A stretch of 64,000 nt of DNA, taken from Planctomycetota bacterium. GTDB lineage: Bacteria > Planctomycetota > B15-G4 > SIAN01. The translations under genes were made by a program, and so were the position numbers. The DNA is taken from contig SIAN01000018.1 in NCBI GenBank assembly GCA_009691715.1, positions 17,638 through 81,637 on the forward strand, read 5' to 3'. Shown here piece by piece: positions 1 through 8,745 of the stretch. The notes under the pieces are model-generated. The model was not told the origin of the DNA and did not search any database. It worked only from the letters and a program-made list of their open reading frames with translations. Within the stretch, counting starts at the first letter, position 1. Each line of letters starts with the position of its first letter.

Positions 1-1032
1 TACCTCAAGGAGTGGGAACTCGCCGGGCAACACTGGCGCGTGGTCGCGCTGCCGACACCCGGTGCGACCGAACGCGACGGCGCGCGCTGGTCATGGCTGG
101 CATTGGCCGCGGGATTGGCGCTGACCGTCTTCGGCACGCTCACCGTCGCCAGATCGACGCGCGAACGGCGCCGCCTCACCCGCGAAGTGAGCCAATTCTG
201 GGAGCTCTCGGCCGAACTGCTCTGCGTGACCGATCGCGGCGGCGTGCTGCGCCGGGTCAATCCGGCGTGGGAGACGTTGCTTGGCAGCAGCGACGAACTG
301 CTGCTCGGCCACACGCTGCCCGAGTTGCTGCACGACGACGATCGTGCCGCAGCGGTCGAAACGCTCGCCAAGCTGCGCCGCGGCAGGGTGGCACTGCAGT
401 TCGATGGCCGATTGCGCGCCAGCAACGGCCACTGGCGTTGGTTCCAGTGGAGCGTCGCACCCGACGAAGATGGCGAGGCGTTCCACGGCGTCGCCCGCGA
501 CGTGACCGAGCAGCGACAGACGCTCGCCGAGATGGAGAAGCGGGCGACCATCGACCCGCTCACCAACGTGCTGACGCGCCGCGCGCTGTTCGAGCGGCTC
601 GGCTTGGAGATCCGCCGCGCCAAGCGCTACGGCATCGCGCTCTCACTGGCAGTCCTCGATCTCGACCACTTCAAGAAGGTGAACGACCGCCACGGCCACG
701 CGACCGGCGACGAACTGCTGAGACGGCTCGGCCAGCTCCTGCGCAAGGCGTTGCGCGACACCGACATCGCCGGCCGCTTCGGCGGCGACGAGTTCGTCGT
801 GGTGATGCCACAGACCGGACTCGACGACGCGCGCAAGGCGGCGGCGCGCATCCTGCGCTCGTTCCACGACCGCGGCGCGATCACCGCCGAGAACGGCGCC
901 GTGATCCCGCTGCGCTGCAGCATCGGTGTCGCATCGCTCGGTCCGGCGATCAAGGACGCGATGGCCCTCGTGGAACAGGCCGATGCCGCGCTCTACCTCG
1001 CGAAGAGGAAAGGTCGCGGCGGGATCGAGTGA
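1..1032 (+). CDS. Membrane diguanylate cyclase with PAS and GGDEF domains, 5' end cut by the window
   Basis: Makes the second messenger cyclic di-GMP from GTP. The reading frame is open from base 1, so the N-terminus lies outside the window. The first visible residues (WELAGQHWRVVALPTPG) resemble the end of a CHASE-type periplasmic sensor domain. They are followed by one membrane helix (about residues 29-50 of the visible part), a PAS/PAC domain (about 60-165, ending DVTEQR) and a GGDEF domain. The catalytic GGDEF is at residues 261-265. An RDTD motif sits exactly five residues before it, the usual place of the inhibitory I-site, so product inhibition is likely. No EAL domain follows. The signal sensed cannot be told from what is visible. 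The catalytic assignment is firm; the CHASE call is an inference from a short tail. Confidence 0.93.
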   Translation, partial: YLKEWELAGQHWRVVALPTPGATERDGARWSWLALAAGLALTVFGTLTVARSTRERRRLTREVSQFWELSAELLCVTDRGGVLRRVNPAWETLLGSSDELLLGHTLPELLHDDDRAAAVETLAKLRRGRVALQFDGRLRASNGHWRWFQWSVAPDEDGEAFHGVARDVTEQRQTLAEMEKRATIDPLTNVLTRRALFERLGLEIRRAKRYGIALSLAVLDLDHFKKVNDRHGHATGDELLRRLGQLLRKALRDTDIAGRFGGDEFVVVMPQTGLDDARKAAARILRSFHDRGAITAENGAVIPLRCSIGVASLGPAIKDAMALVEQADAALYLAKRKGRGGIE

Positions 1033-1108
1033 CGCGCCGCGCCCGCCCGGGCGCGGCGCCGTCCGAAACCCGATCGGCCTTCGGCGCGCTCTCATCCGCG
1101 TGCGACCG

Positions 1109-3141
1109 ATGGAACGTCCTCCGACAACCTCGCCCGACCTCGAACGGCTGCTGCGCGAGCGGCGTTGGCTGCGCCGCCTCGCCGGCACGCTGGTGGTCGA
1201 CGCGGCGCAGGCCGACGACCTTTCGCCGGAGGCTCTGCGGATCGCGCTCTCGAGGCGATCGCCCGAACTGCTGCGCCACCCGCGCGCGTGGCTGGCGACG
1301 GTGGCGTGCCGGCTGCTCGGCCGTGACGCGGCCGCAGCTCAGAGTCGGAACGAGCGCGAGCGGGCGGTCGAGCAGGCGGCCGCGAACGTGGCGGCGGGCG
1401 GTGGAGCGAGGTTGAGCGCGGCAGCGCTCGCGTTGTCAGGAGCACTCTGGATGTCGGCCAAGCTGAAGCTCGCGGCGGCGGCGCTGGCAGTCGCCGGCGG
1501 ATCGTGGGCGATCGTCGAGCTAACGCGAGCACCGGGGCTTTCCGCGCCGCCGCGAGTCGCCGCACACGAGGCGGGCGCGCGGGAAGTGGCGGAACCGGTC
1601 GCGCCCCCGCTCGCGGCGCCGATCGAGGCGGAGCGGGCCGATGCAACTTCATTCGCGGCATCGGCCGAGCGCGCGGTCGAGCCGGCAGTCGCCACGCCGG
1701 CGCCGATCGCGCTCGACGGGATCGTGCTCCACGGCGACGTGCGCGACCTGCGCGGCGAGCCGATCGTCGACGCGAGCGTGATCGTGATGGCGTGGAGCGG
1801 CGACGGACCGCAGCGCAGCGGCCGCTCGCTCTGCGGTCTCGCCGTCGATGCGGCCGGCCGCTACCGCTGCCGTTCCGCGACCTCGGCATCTCCTGCCATC
1901 CGAGGGGCTTCCGCGGCGACGACCAGCGCCACCAGCTCGTGATCCACGCCGACGAACGGGAGCCCCGCGAGGACTTCGCCCTCGCGCCGACGACACTGCT
2001 CGCTGAGGCAATCGTCGTCGAGGACGGAGCGCCGGCGAACCTGCGGACGATCACCCGCGACCTGCTCTTCGTCGCGTCGCAGATCGAACCAGTCGAGGGC
2101 GGCACCAATCCGAGGATGCTGGGCGGCGGCGAACTCGATCGCGAGCAGGCGCGGTACTCGTACGAAGGGGCTCACGTCGCCTGGATCTCGCTCTGGTGCG
2201 ATGGCGTCCTGCTCGGCAAGGCGAGGGTCGTCGAGCCGGGGGGCGGTCCCGACCTGGTCGTCGACCTGGCTCGCATCCCGCCGCCGGCGCCGCGCGCCAC
2301 GCTCGCGGTCGAGGTCGTCGATGGAGAAAGCGGCGAACCGGTCGTCGAGTACGAGCTTCGCGTCATCCGGCACGCACTGGAATCGGTCGGGGACGGCGAG
2401 GCGACGCGGGAGTTCAAGCGCACCGGTGGGACGGACGCTGGCGCTTCCGCGGAGTTCCACGGCCTGTCGCTCGGCCGCTACGAGATCGAGGTTCGCGCCG
2501 CGGGCTACGCGCCGCGACTCGTGGCGCTGCACCACGATGCGACCGCCGGCGCCGCACCGCGCCGCATCGCACTCTGCCGGCCGATCTCCTCGATCGCCGG
2601 CCACGTCGTCGATGCGCAGGGAATCTCGGTCTCCGGCGCGATGGTCGATCTGCTGCAGCCCAACGGCGAGGTGGCGCTCCCGTTCCCCGACTACCAGACG
2701 CTCACCAACGTCGAGGGCGCGTTCGAGTTCCCGTTCGTCGCGACCGGCGACTACCTCGTGAACGCCCACGTCGAGACACGTGCTGCGCCAGATGCGCCGG
2801 CTCTCGCTCCGGCGATCGTCGCCGCGAGCGCGGGAAAGAGCGACGTGCACCTCGTACTGCCGCCGTCGCTGCACGTGACCGTCGACGTCCACTTCCCTTC
2901 CGGAATTGTCTCCTTCTTCCTGCCACTCGTGCGCGACGAGAGCGATCGCCCGCTCCTCGACTTCCGTCCCGGAAGCGCCTCGGGATGGTGCATCGGCACC
3001 CGGACGGAGCTGCGTCTCGCGGCGGGCGCCTACACGATCGAGCTGCTCGCGCCGAACCACCGCTGCGACCCGATCCGATTCGTCGCAGTCGACGACGGGA
3101 CCGTGACCGTCGAGATGGTGAACAAGGAGGGGCGGCGCTGA
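1109..3141 (+). pseudogene. ECF-sigma-like domain fused by a membrane helix to carboxypeptidase-regulatory-like domains; frameshifted
   Basis: Two frames form one gene. From ATG 1109 the first frame gives a sigma-70 region-2-like stretch (residues 1-85, with WLRRLAGTLVVDAAQADDLS), a hydrophobic segment (about 105-138) and the start of a beta-sandwich domain (GIVLHGDVRDLRGEPIVDAS). That frame runs off near 1865, and the next frame carries on with the same kind of sequence to the TGA at 3139-3141, including a second regulatory-like repeat (SIAGHVVDAQGISVSGAMVD). One added base near 1865 would give 678 continuous codons. Planctomycetes encode fusions of this type, normally with a region-4 helix-turn-helix before the membrane segment; here region 4 is absent. 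Loss of region 4 makes promoter recognition in the usual way unlikely. The fold calls are from pattern recognition. Whether the gene is dead or misread cannot be decided here. Confidence 0.7.
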
Positions 3142-3181
3142 AGAGCCTGCATGGCGCCGGTGCGCTCGTGCCGCAACTCGG

Positions 3182-3925
3182 TCACGCCGTGATCAGCGAA
3201 TACGCCCTTCGCGCCGGAACCTGGACGATGCGGTCGTCTTCGGCGATCCACGCCGTGAGCTGCTTGCCGTAGACGCAGCCGGAGTCGAGCGCGCGCAGCT
3301 TCGGACCGACGACGAGGCCGCGCCGCGCCCAATGGCCGCAGACGACGACGCGCTCGCCGCTCCAGAAGGCATCCCATGGGCGGAACGGCGGCGGCGGCGG
3401 ATCGTCTTCGTCGGGCTCGCGCCCCTGTTCGTCACAGAAGCGGACCGACGTCACGAAGGCGATCTCGGGGAGCTTCCACGGCGAGAGATCGCGAGCGATG
3501 GCGTCGTCGAGCGCCGCGCGCAGTTCCGCCGCTTTCGCCGCGAGCGCATCGTCACGCCAGGCCGGGTGGAGTCCGGCGTGCACCATCACGACGTCCGCTT
3601 CGGCGTGCAGCAACGGCCGCGTCCGCACCCACTCGAGCAGATCGTCGCGATCGGCCGCCGCCTCGAGCGCGGCGAGCGTGTCGCGCTTCCCCGGATGGCG
3701 CCGCTTTGCTGCCACGTCAATCCAATGCAGCTCGTGGTTGCCCAGCACCATGACCGCGCCGAGCTGCTTCAGCAGCCGCAGGCACCCGGCCGAGTCGGGA
3801 CCGCGGTTGACCGCGTCCCCCACCGAGTGCAGCCGATCGCGCGCCGGATCGAACTTCACCGCTTCGAGCAGCAGTTCGAGCTCCTCGCGGCAGCCCTGGA
3901 TGTCCCCGATGTAGATGCGGCGCAT
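3182..3925 (-). CDS. ApaH-like metallophosphatase (PPP family)
   Basis: A 247-residue calcineurin-type phosphoesterase, close to symmetrical diadenosine tetraphosphatase in layout. The metal-binding motifs are in order: GDIQG at residues 7-11, GDAVNRGP at 36-43, GNHE at 62-65 and HAGLHP at 116-121. In ApaH the third motif is normally GNHD; GNHE is more like the wider PPP phosphatase group, so the substrate may be Ap4A or a phosphoprotein. No signal peptide is visible, so it should be cytoplasmic. The gene is convergent with the preceding frameshifted gene, 40 bases away, and stands alone. The enzyme class is secure, the exact substrate is not. Confidence 0.85.
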   Translation of the reverse strand: MRRIYIGDIQGCREELELLLEAVKFDPARDRLHSVGDAVNRGPDSAGCLRLLKQLGAVMVLGNHELHWIDVAAKRRHPGKRDTLAALEAAADRDDLLEWVRTRPLLHAEADVVMVHAGLHPAWRDDALAAKAAELRAALDDAIARDLSPWKLPEIAFVTSVRFCDEQGREPDEDDPPPPPFRPWDAFWSGERVVVCGHWARRGLVVGPKLRALDSGCVYGKQLTAWIAEDDRIVQVPARRAYSLITA

Positions 3926-4046
3926 GGCGACTTCATAGCAGGGGGAGACGAACGCCTCACCGTCCGAGCGTTCAACGCTGAAACTTCAGCGGCATGGGTC
4001 AAGTCGATCGTCACTGGCCTTGCGACGCGTCGTCTTCGCGGCCGCC

Positions 4047-5059
4047 ATGACCCACCACCCCCACGACCATCTCGTCCGATCGGTCTTCGTGCTTCCCGAG
4101 CACGCGGCGGCCGAATTGCGCGCGGTCCTGCCCGCGGCCGTGCTGGCGCGCCTCGATCTGGCGACTCTCCGCGTGCTGCCCAGTGCGTTCATCGATGACG
4201 CGCTGCGCGGTCGGGAGGCCGATCTGCTCTTCACCGCGAATGGTCGCGGCTGCGACCACAACGGAGACGGCGACGGTGCAGGTGACAGCGGCCCGTCCGA
4301 GCGCGAGTGGATCGTCCACCTGCTGCTCGAACATCAGAGCCGCGTCGACCACGGGCTGCCGCTACGGCTGCTCGAGTACCAGCTGCGAATCTGGGAGCGG
4401 TGGCGGAGGGAGCATCCTGAGGCAGATCGACTGCCGCCGATCGTGGTCGTCGTGCTCTGCCACGGGAGCGGCCGTGGCCGCATCCCACGAACTTTGGCCA
4501 CCTGCTCAATCGAGCCGGCAACCGGGGAGGCGCGTCGATCGACGGCTCCGTCGACTTCCAGTTTTTCCTCGATGGCCTGACCCGCAGCAGCGACGAAGGG
4601 TTGAGTTCGCGTGCCGTCGACGCGGCGACCTTGCTGACGCTGCTGGCGTTGAAGCACGCACGGACCGCGACCGATCTGCGCGAGCGACTGCTCGACTGGG
4701 TCTCCCTGATGGGGGCCGTGGCGCGTGCGCCGGGCGGACGCGCGGTGCTACTTCTGGTGCTGCGCAATCTTGTGCTCGTCAACCAGAGGATCGGCCGCGA
4801 GTTCGTCCTCAACCAGCTCGGACCGCGATTCGAGGACTCGGTCGCCAAGGAGGCCGTGATGACTTGGCTCGAAGAGCTGATCGCCGAAGGTCGCGATCTG
4901 GGGCAACGCGACCTGCTGCTGAAGCAACTCCGTCGCCGGTTCGGTGAACTGCCCGCCGAGCCGATCGATCGGGTGCGACAGGCACCGCTGGATCGTGTCG
5001 AGGAGTGGGGGTTGCGAATCTTCGAGGCGCGGACGCTCGCCGAGGCACTGGCGGATTGA
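4047..5059 (+). pseudogene. Rpn/PD-(D/E)XK recombination-promoting nuclease family protein, single-base frameshift
   Basis: From ATG 4047 the frame gives a typical start of the Rpn (transposase_31-like) family, ending in LPPIVVVVLCHG. The frame then breaks. In the third frame the sequence continues without loss: ERPWPHPTNFGHLL, followed by the family C-terminus to 5059. The break is at 4464-4466, where ggg stands in cacgggagcgg. One more G would give HGERPW, the usual family motif, and 338 continuous codons. It is therefore a one-base deletion in a G run, either real slippage or a sequencing error. Rpn proteins are DNA endonucleases found in mobile, variable copies. I chose ATG 4047 over a TTG at 4020 because family similarity begins there. 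Confidence 0.82.
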
Positions 5060-5092
5060 GCGGAGCGCGCGGCGGCGGCCCGCGTCGCGGCG

Positions 5093-5956
5093 TCACCTGC
5101 CGGTGCGCTTGCCGCCGGCGCGATGTTCCTCCATCCACGCGATCCCCTTCTTCAGACGCACCATCGGCTCGTCGCTCCAACCGTGGCCCCCTTTGTAGGT
5201 GACCAGCTCGACGGCGGCGCCTTCCGCGGTCAGCTTCGACTTCGCGCGCTCCGCGTCGGCGAACTTGCAGGTGGTGTCTTCGGGCGAGTGGTCGAGGAAG
5301 AAGACGCGCCCCTTCGCGCGCGAAAGTTGCATCTCGCCATCGTGGAAGACCGACATCGCGATGTAGGAGGCCGCAAACGGCGGTTTCTCGTCGAGCGCCA
5401 TGCGGTAGGCCGGCGGCCCGCTCGACGACCAGACGAGCTGGTAGGTGCGCTTCGGATCGAGCTTCACCTTCTGCACCTTCGCCACGTCGACGAGCGTCGC
5501 GTCGAACTGCTCGCGCGTCGTGAACTTCATCCCTGGCTGGTCGCCCGGATCCATCGGCCAGATCACGCTCGGCTCGGCCACCCACTTTGGCGCCACGAGT
5601 TGCACCACCACGAAGTCGTCAGGACAGCAGTTGTTCCAGATGTTCTTCACGAAGCCGTGGAACTCGGGCCCGCCCGGTCCGCCCGGCATCACGACGAGGC
5701 AGCCGAACCCCTCCTTCGGCGCCTTCTTCTTCTCCTGCGGCCCGATCATGAAGTAGCGCTTCATCCCGTCGCCGGCCACGAGCAGATCGCGAGCAGGGAC
5801 GCCGTCGTCCTCCTCGGCCGCGGCCACCGGTTCGCTCGCCGGCTTGCTGCCGGGTTTCCGCGGCTTCGCGCGCTCGCCGCCTCCGTCCTGCGCGGCGAGC
5901 GCGGCGGCAAGCGATGCGACCGCGACCCACCTGAGCATGGAGCTTCGCTTGCGCAT
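5093..5956 (-). CDS. Secreted alpha/beta-hydrolase (esterase/phospholipase-like)
   Basis: A 287-residue protein starting at ATG 5956 with a signal peptide (MLRWVAVASLAAALAAQ) and an acidic, proline-rich linker. The rest looks like a PHB-depolymerase or phospholipase/carboxylesterase-type alpha/beta-hydrolase: an oxyanion-type loop (MPGGPGGPEFHGF), a nucleophile strand (QLVWSSSGPPAYRMAL), a likely acid residue in DHSPEDTTCKFADAE and a catalytic His in GGHGW. The nucleophile elbow is WSSSG rather than the canonical GxSxG, so the first glycine is replaced. I read the Ser of SSG as nucleophile. The N-terminus faces the amidohydrolase gene across 187 bases, which must hold both promoters. The fold is likely; activity and substrate are unknown. 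Confidence 0.72.
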   Translation of the reverse strand: MRKRSSMLRWVAVASLAAALAAQDGGGERAKPRKPGSKPASEPVAAAEEDDGVPARDLLVAGDGMKRYFMIGPQEKKKAPKEGFGCLVVMPGGPGGPEFHGFVKNIWNNCCPDDFVVVQLVAPKWVAEPSVIWPMDPGDQPGMKFTTREQFDATLVDVAKVQKVKLDPKRTYQLVWSSSGPPAYRMALDEKPPFAASYIAMSVFHDGEMQLSRAKGRVFFLDHSPEDTTCKFADAERAKSKLTAEGAAVELVTYKGGHGWSDEPMVRLKKGIAWMEEHRAGGKRTGR

Positions 5957-6143
5957 CCTCGATCTCCTCCGCGACGCCGTCTGCCGGCCACGTTCGCGCG
6001 CATGCCGCGGGTTCGATGGCGAGTCGGACTGAGGATCGCCCGCCGCCGGACGATCGTCAACCCACGGCGAAGCGGCGCCGACCTCGCGATCGGCGGCGTC
6101 GCTACACTTCGCCGCTCCAACATTCGTGCGCCGGAGTCCATCG

Positions 6144-7757
6144 ATGCTGCGCGCTGCCGTCACAGCGTTCGCCGTGCTCGCGCTTGGGGCAGCCTGCGGC
6201 CAGGTCGTCTGCGAGCTGCCGACGCCAGAGTCGGTGCTCGGGTCCGCGCGCCTCGCGGCACTCCATGCCACGCCGCTGCCGGCGCACGCGACGATTGCCG
6301 AACTCTCGCCTGCGCAACGCACCGCCGCCGCGACGGTCGATCGCGAAGCCGCGACGCTCACGGCCATCAGTCGCGAAGTCTTCGGCCTCGCCGAGCTCGC
6401 GCTCTCCGAGACGCGCTCCTCCGAACTGCTCGCGACGTTCGCGGAGCAGCACGGCTTCGCGGTCGAGCGCGGCGTCGCGCAGATGCCGACGGCGTGGGTT
6501 GCCACCTGGTCGAGCGGCACGGGACCGACGATCGGCGTTCTCGCCGAATTCGACGCGCTGCCGGGGCTGTCGCAGGTCGGTGGATCGCCGCAGCGCGAGG
6601 CGGCGATCGAGGGCGGCTGCGGCCACGGTTGCGGCCACAACCTGTTCGGCGTCGCCGCGACCGCTGCGGCCATCGCGCTCAAGGAAGCGATGAGCACGCA
6701 CGGCATCGGCGGCACGGTGAAGCTCTACGGAACGCCGGCGGAGGAGCAGGGGCTCGGGAAGATCTACATGGTGCGCGACGGCCTGTTCGAGGGCGTCGAC
6801 GTCTGCCTGTCGTGGCATCCGGCCGACAAGAACGAGGTCGACCTGCAGCCGAGCAAGGCGTGCATCAGCTTCGAGACGACGTTCCATGGCCGCAGCGCGC
6901 ACGCGTCGGCGGCGCCGTGGGACGGCGTCTCGGCGCTCGACGCGGTCGAGGCGTTCCTCGACGGAGCGAACCTGCTGCGCGAGCACATGCCGGAGACGGC
7001 GCGCATCCACTACGTCATCACCGACGGCGGCAAGGCGCCCAACGTCATCCCCGCGCGCGCACGCGTTTGGATGTACGTGCGCGGCAAGGACTGGCGCGAG
7101 GCGGAGAAGGTCTACGCCCACGTCGAGCAGTGCATCGACGGCGCCGACCGGATGGCGTGGGGCGAGGAGCACGGCGACGCCGCGGCCGGCTGGCGCGCGC
7201 CTGAAGTCGTCCGCCTGTCGGGCCTCTACGAATACAACATCAACTTCGCCGGCAGCGAACTGCTGCAGAAGAACCTCGAGCGGATCGGCGTGCCGGGTTT
7301 CACCGCCGAGGAGCAGGAATTCGCCCGCGCGCTGCAACGGTCGTTCGGCGCGAAGCAGGACGGCTACTCGACCACGATCACCCCCTTCTCGCGCGACCGC
7401 GCGCCCGAGCCGGGCGGCTCGACCGATGTCGCGAACGTGAGCTGGACCACGCCGACGGTCGAACTGCGCGTCGCCACCTGGCCGAAGAAGATCCCTGCCC
7501 ACAGCTGGGCATCGACGGCCGCGTCGGGTGCGAGCGGCGGCTATCGCGCGATGCTGGTCGCCGCCAAGACGCTCGCCGCGACCGGCCTCGACTGCATGAC
7601 CGACGCCGCCGCGCTCGCCGCCATGCGCGCCGAGTTCGTGAAGAGCCGCGAGGGCTTCGACTACTCGCCCGCCGTCCGTCCGACCGACGTGCCGAGCGTC
7701 CCGTCGCACATGAAGACGACGCCGCGCGGCACGCCATCCGCTGCGGGGAAGCAGTGA
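6144..7757 (+). CDS. Secreted M20-family amidohydrolase, AbgB-like
   Basis: A 537-residue zinc amidohydrolase of the M20 peptidase/aminoacylase group. ATG 6144 is preceded by GGAG at 8-base spacing and opens a signal peptide (LRAAVTAFAVLALGAACGQ). Metal and catalytic motifs follow the family order: GVLAEFDALPGLSQ, GGCGHGCGHNLFG, GTPAEEQGLGK and the dimerisation-domain motif GRSAHASAAPWDG. The CGHGCGHN pattern matches the p-aminobenzoyl-glutamate hydrolase branch. These enzymes cut amide bonds of N-acyl or N-aroyl amino acids. The gene is the first of a tight group: its TGA shares one base with the next ATG. The signal peptide suggests periplasmic action, unlike most AbgB proteins. Confidence 0.88.
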   Translation: MLRAAVTAFAVLALGAACGQVVCELPTPESVLGSARLAALHATPLPAHATIAELSPAQRTAAATVDREAATLTAISREVFGLAELALSETRSSELLATFAEQHGFAVERGVAQMPTAWVATWSSGTGPTIGVLAEFDALPGLSQVGGSPQREAAIEGGCGHGCGHNLFGVAATAAAIALKEAMSTHGIGGTVKLYGTPAEEQGLGKIYMVRDGLFEGVDVCLSWHPADKNEVDLQPSKACISFETTFHGRSAHASAAPWDGVSALDAVEAFLDGANLLREHMPETARIHYVITDGGKAPNVIPARARVWMYVRGKDWREAEKVYAHVEQCIDGADRMAWGEEHGDAAAGWRAPEVVRLSGLYEYNINFAGSELLQKNLERIGVPGFTAEEQEFARALQRSFGAKQDGYSTTITPFSRDRAPEPGGSTDVANVSWTTPTVELRVATWPKKIPAHSWASTAASGASGGYRAMLVAAKTLAATGLDCMTDAAALAAMRAEFVKSREGFDYSPAVRPTDVPSVPSHMKTTPRGTPSAAGKQ

Positions 7758-7972
7758 TGGACGCGCTGAAGGCGAAGCTGCGCGCGCTGCTGTTCCTGAT
7801 CGCGATCGGCCTGCTGCTGGTCGGCTTGATCCGTGTCTATGGCAAGGTCTCCAGCTGGGACATGACCTTCCTCGTCGGTGGTGGTCTCTCGCTCGGCCTC
7901 GCGCTGCGCATGGGCGGCGGCGCGAAGCGACCCTTGCCGCCGACGAAACCGACGCCGAAGTCGGGCGCATGA
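7757..7972 (+). CDS. Small two-helix membrane protein, unknown
   Basis: A 71-residue protein starting at ATG 7757, which overlaps the TGA of the amidohydrolase by one base. It has two hydrophobic helices (LRALLFLIAIGLLLVGLI and MTFLVGGGLSLGLAL) separated by a short polar loop, then a basic, proline-rich tail (KRPLPPTKPTPKSGA). I recognise no family. The ATGA overlap with the following lipoprotein gene suggests co-translation of all three genes and possibly an accessory role to the upstream enzyme, which is only inference. Codon use matches its neighbours, so I take it as a real gene. Confidence 0.7.
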   Translation: MDALKAKLRALLFLIAIGLLLVGLIRVYGKVSSWDMTFLVGGGLSLGLALRMGGGAKRPLPPTKPTPKSGA

Positions 7973-8721
7973 CACGCCTCTCCGCCATCGCCTTCGCGCT
8001 CCTCGCACCTGCGCTGATCGCGGGCTGCGCCGCGCAGCCGCCGCCGGCCCTCGCGTCACTGGCTCCGGCCGTGATTCAGCTGGGCTCGATCCAGGAACAG
8101 ATGGCCGCCGGCCGCTGCGACGCCGGCATCGCGGTGCGCGATCTCCTGCAGACGCCGCACGCCTATGCGATCGGCCCGCTCGCCGGACTGCGCGGCGAAC
8201 TGCTGATCTGGGACGGCACCGTCTTCTGCAGCAGCTTCGTCGATGGCGCGGCGCGCGTCCGCATCGACCCGTCGGTACGCGCCGCCTTCCTGGTCGCCAG
8301 CCATGTGAAACGATGGCGCGACGTCGCGGTGCCCGATGCCGTCGTCACTCTCGCCGAACTCGAAACGTGGCTCTGGAAGACCGCCAGCGAGCTTGGCCTC
8401 GCGACCGATCGCCCCCACACCATTCGCGTGTTCGCCGGCGTGACGTCAGCGAAGCTGCACGTGGTCGACCTGCCGGAAGGCACCGCGCTGGCACCGACCG
8501 TGCTCGACCACGCCGCGCACGAGCAAGCGCGACGCCCGATCGATCTCGGCGGCGCACCGGCGCAACTGCTCGGCTTCCTGACGCCAGCGGGTCAGAGCAG
8601 CTGCCCGATCGGATCCCCGACGCTGCACCTGCACCTGCGCACGCTGCTCGGCGACAAGGTCGGGCACGTCGATGATCTGCGGCTATCTCCCGGTGCTAAG
8701 GTCGAGTTCGCGATCCGCTGA
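7969..8721 (+). CDS. Lipoprotein of unknown function
   Basis: A 250-residue protein whose ATG at 7969 overlaps the preceding TGA (ATGA). The N-terminus is a lipoprotein signal with the lipobox LIAGC, so the mature protein begins at the Cys near residue 20 and is anchored to a membrane. The body has no motif I recognise. It includes a repeated theme of hydrophobic strands and a C-terminal region (LHLHLRTLLGDKVGHVDDLRL) that may form a beta-rich fold. It is the last gene of the amidohydrolase group; a sialidase-like gene starts 24 bases later and might belong to the same transcript. Confidence 0.75.
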   Translation: MTRLSAIAFALLAPALIAGCAAQPPPALASLAPAVIQLGSIQEQMAAGRCDAGIAVRDLLQTPHAYAIGPLAGLRGELLIWDGTVFCSSFVDGAARVRIDPSVRAAFLVASHVKRWRDVAVPDAVVTLAELETWLWKTASELGLATDRPHTIRVFAGVTSAKLHVVDLPEGTALAPTVLDHAAHEQARRPIDLGGAPAQLLGFLTPAGQSSCPIGSPTLHLHLRTLLGDKVGHVDDLRLSPGAKVEFAIR

Positions 8722-8745
8722 CCCGATTCCACGAGGCCCCCGGCC

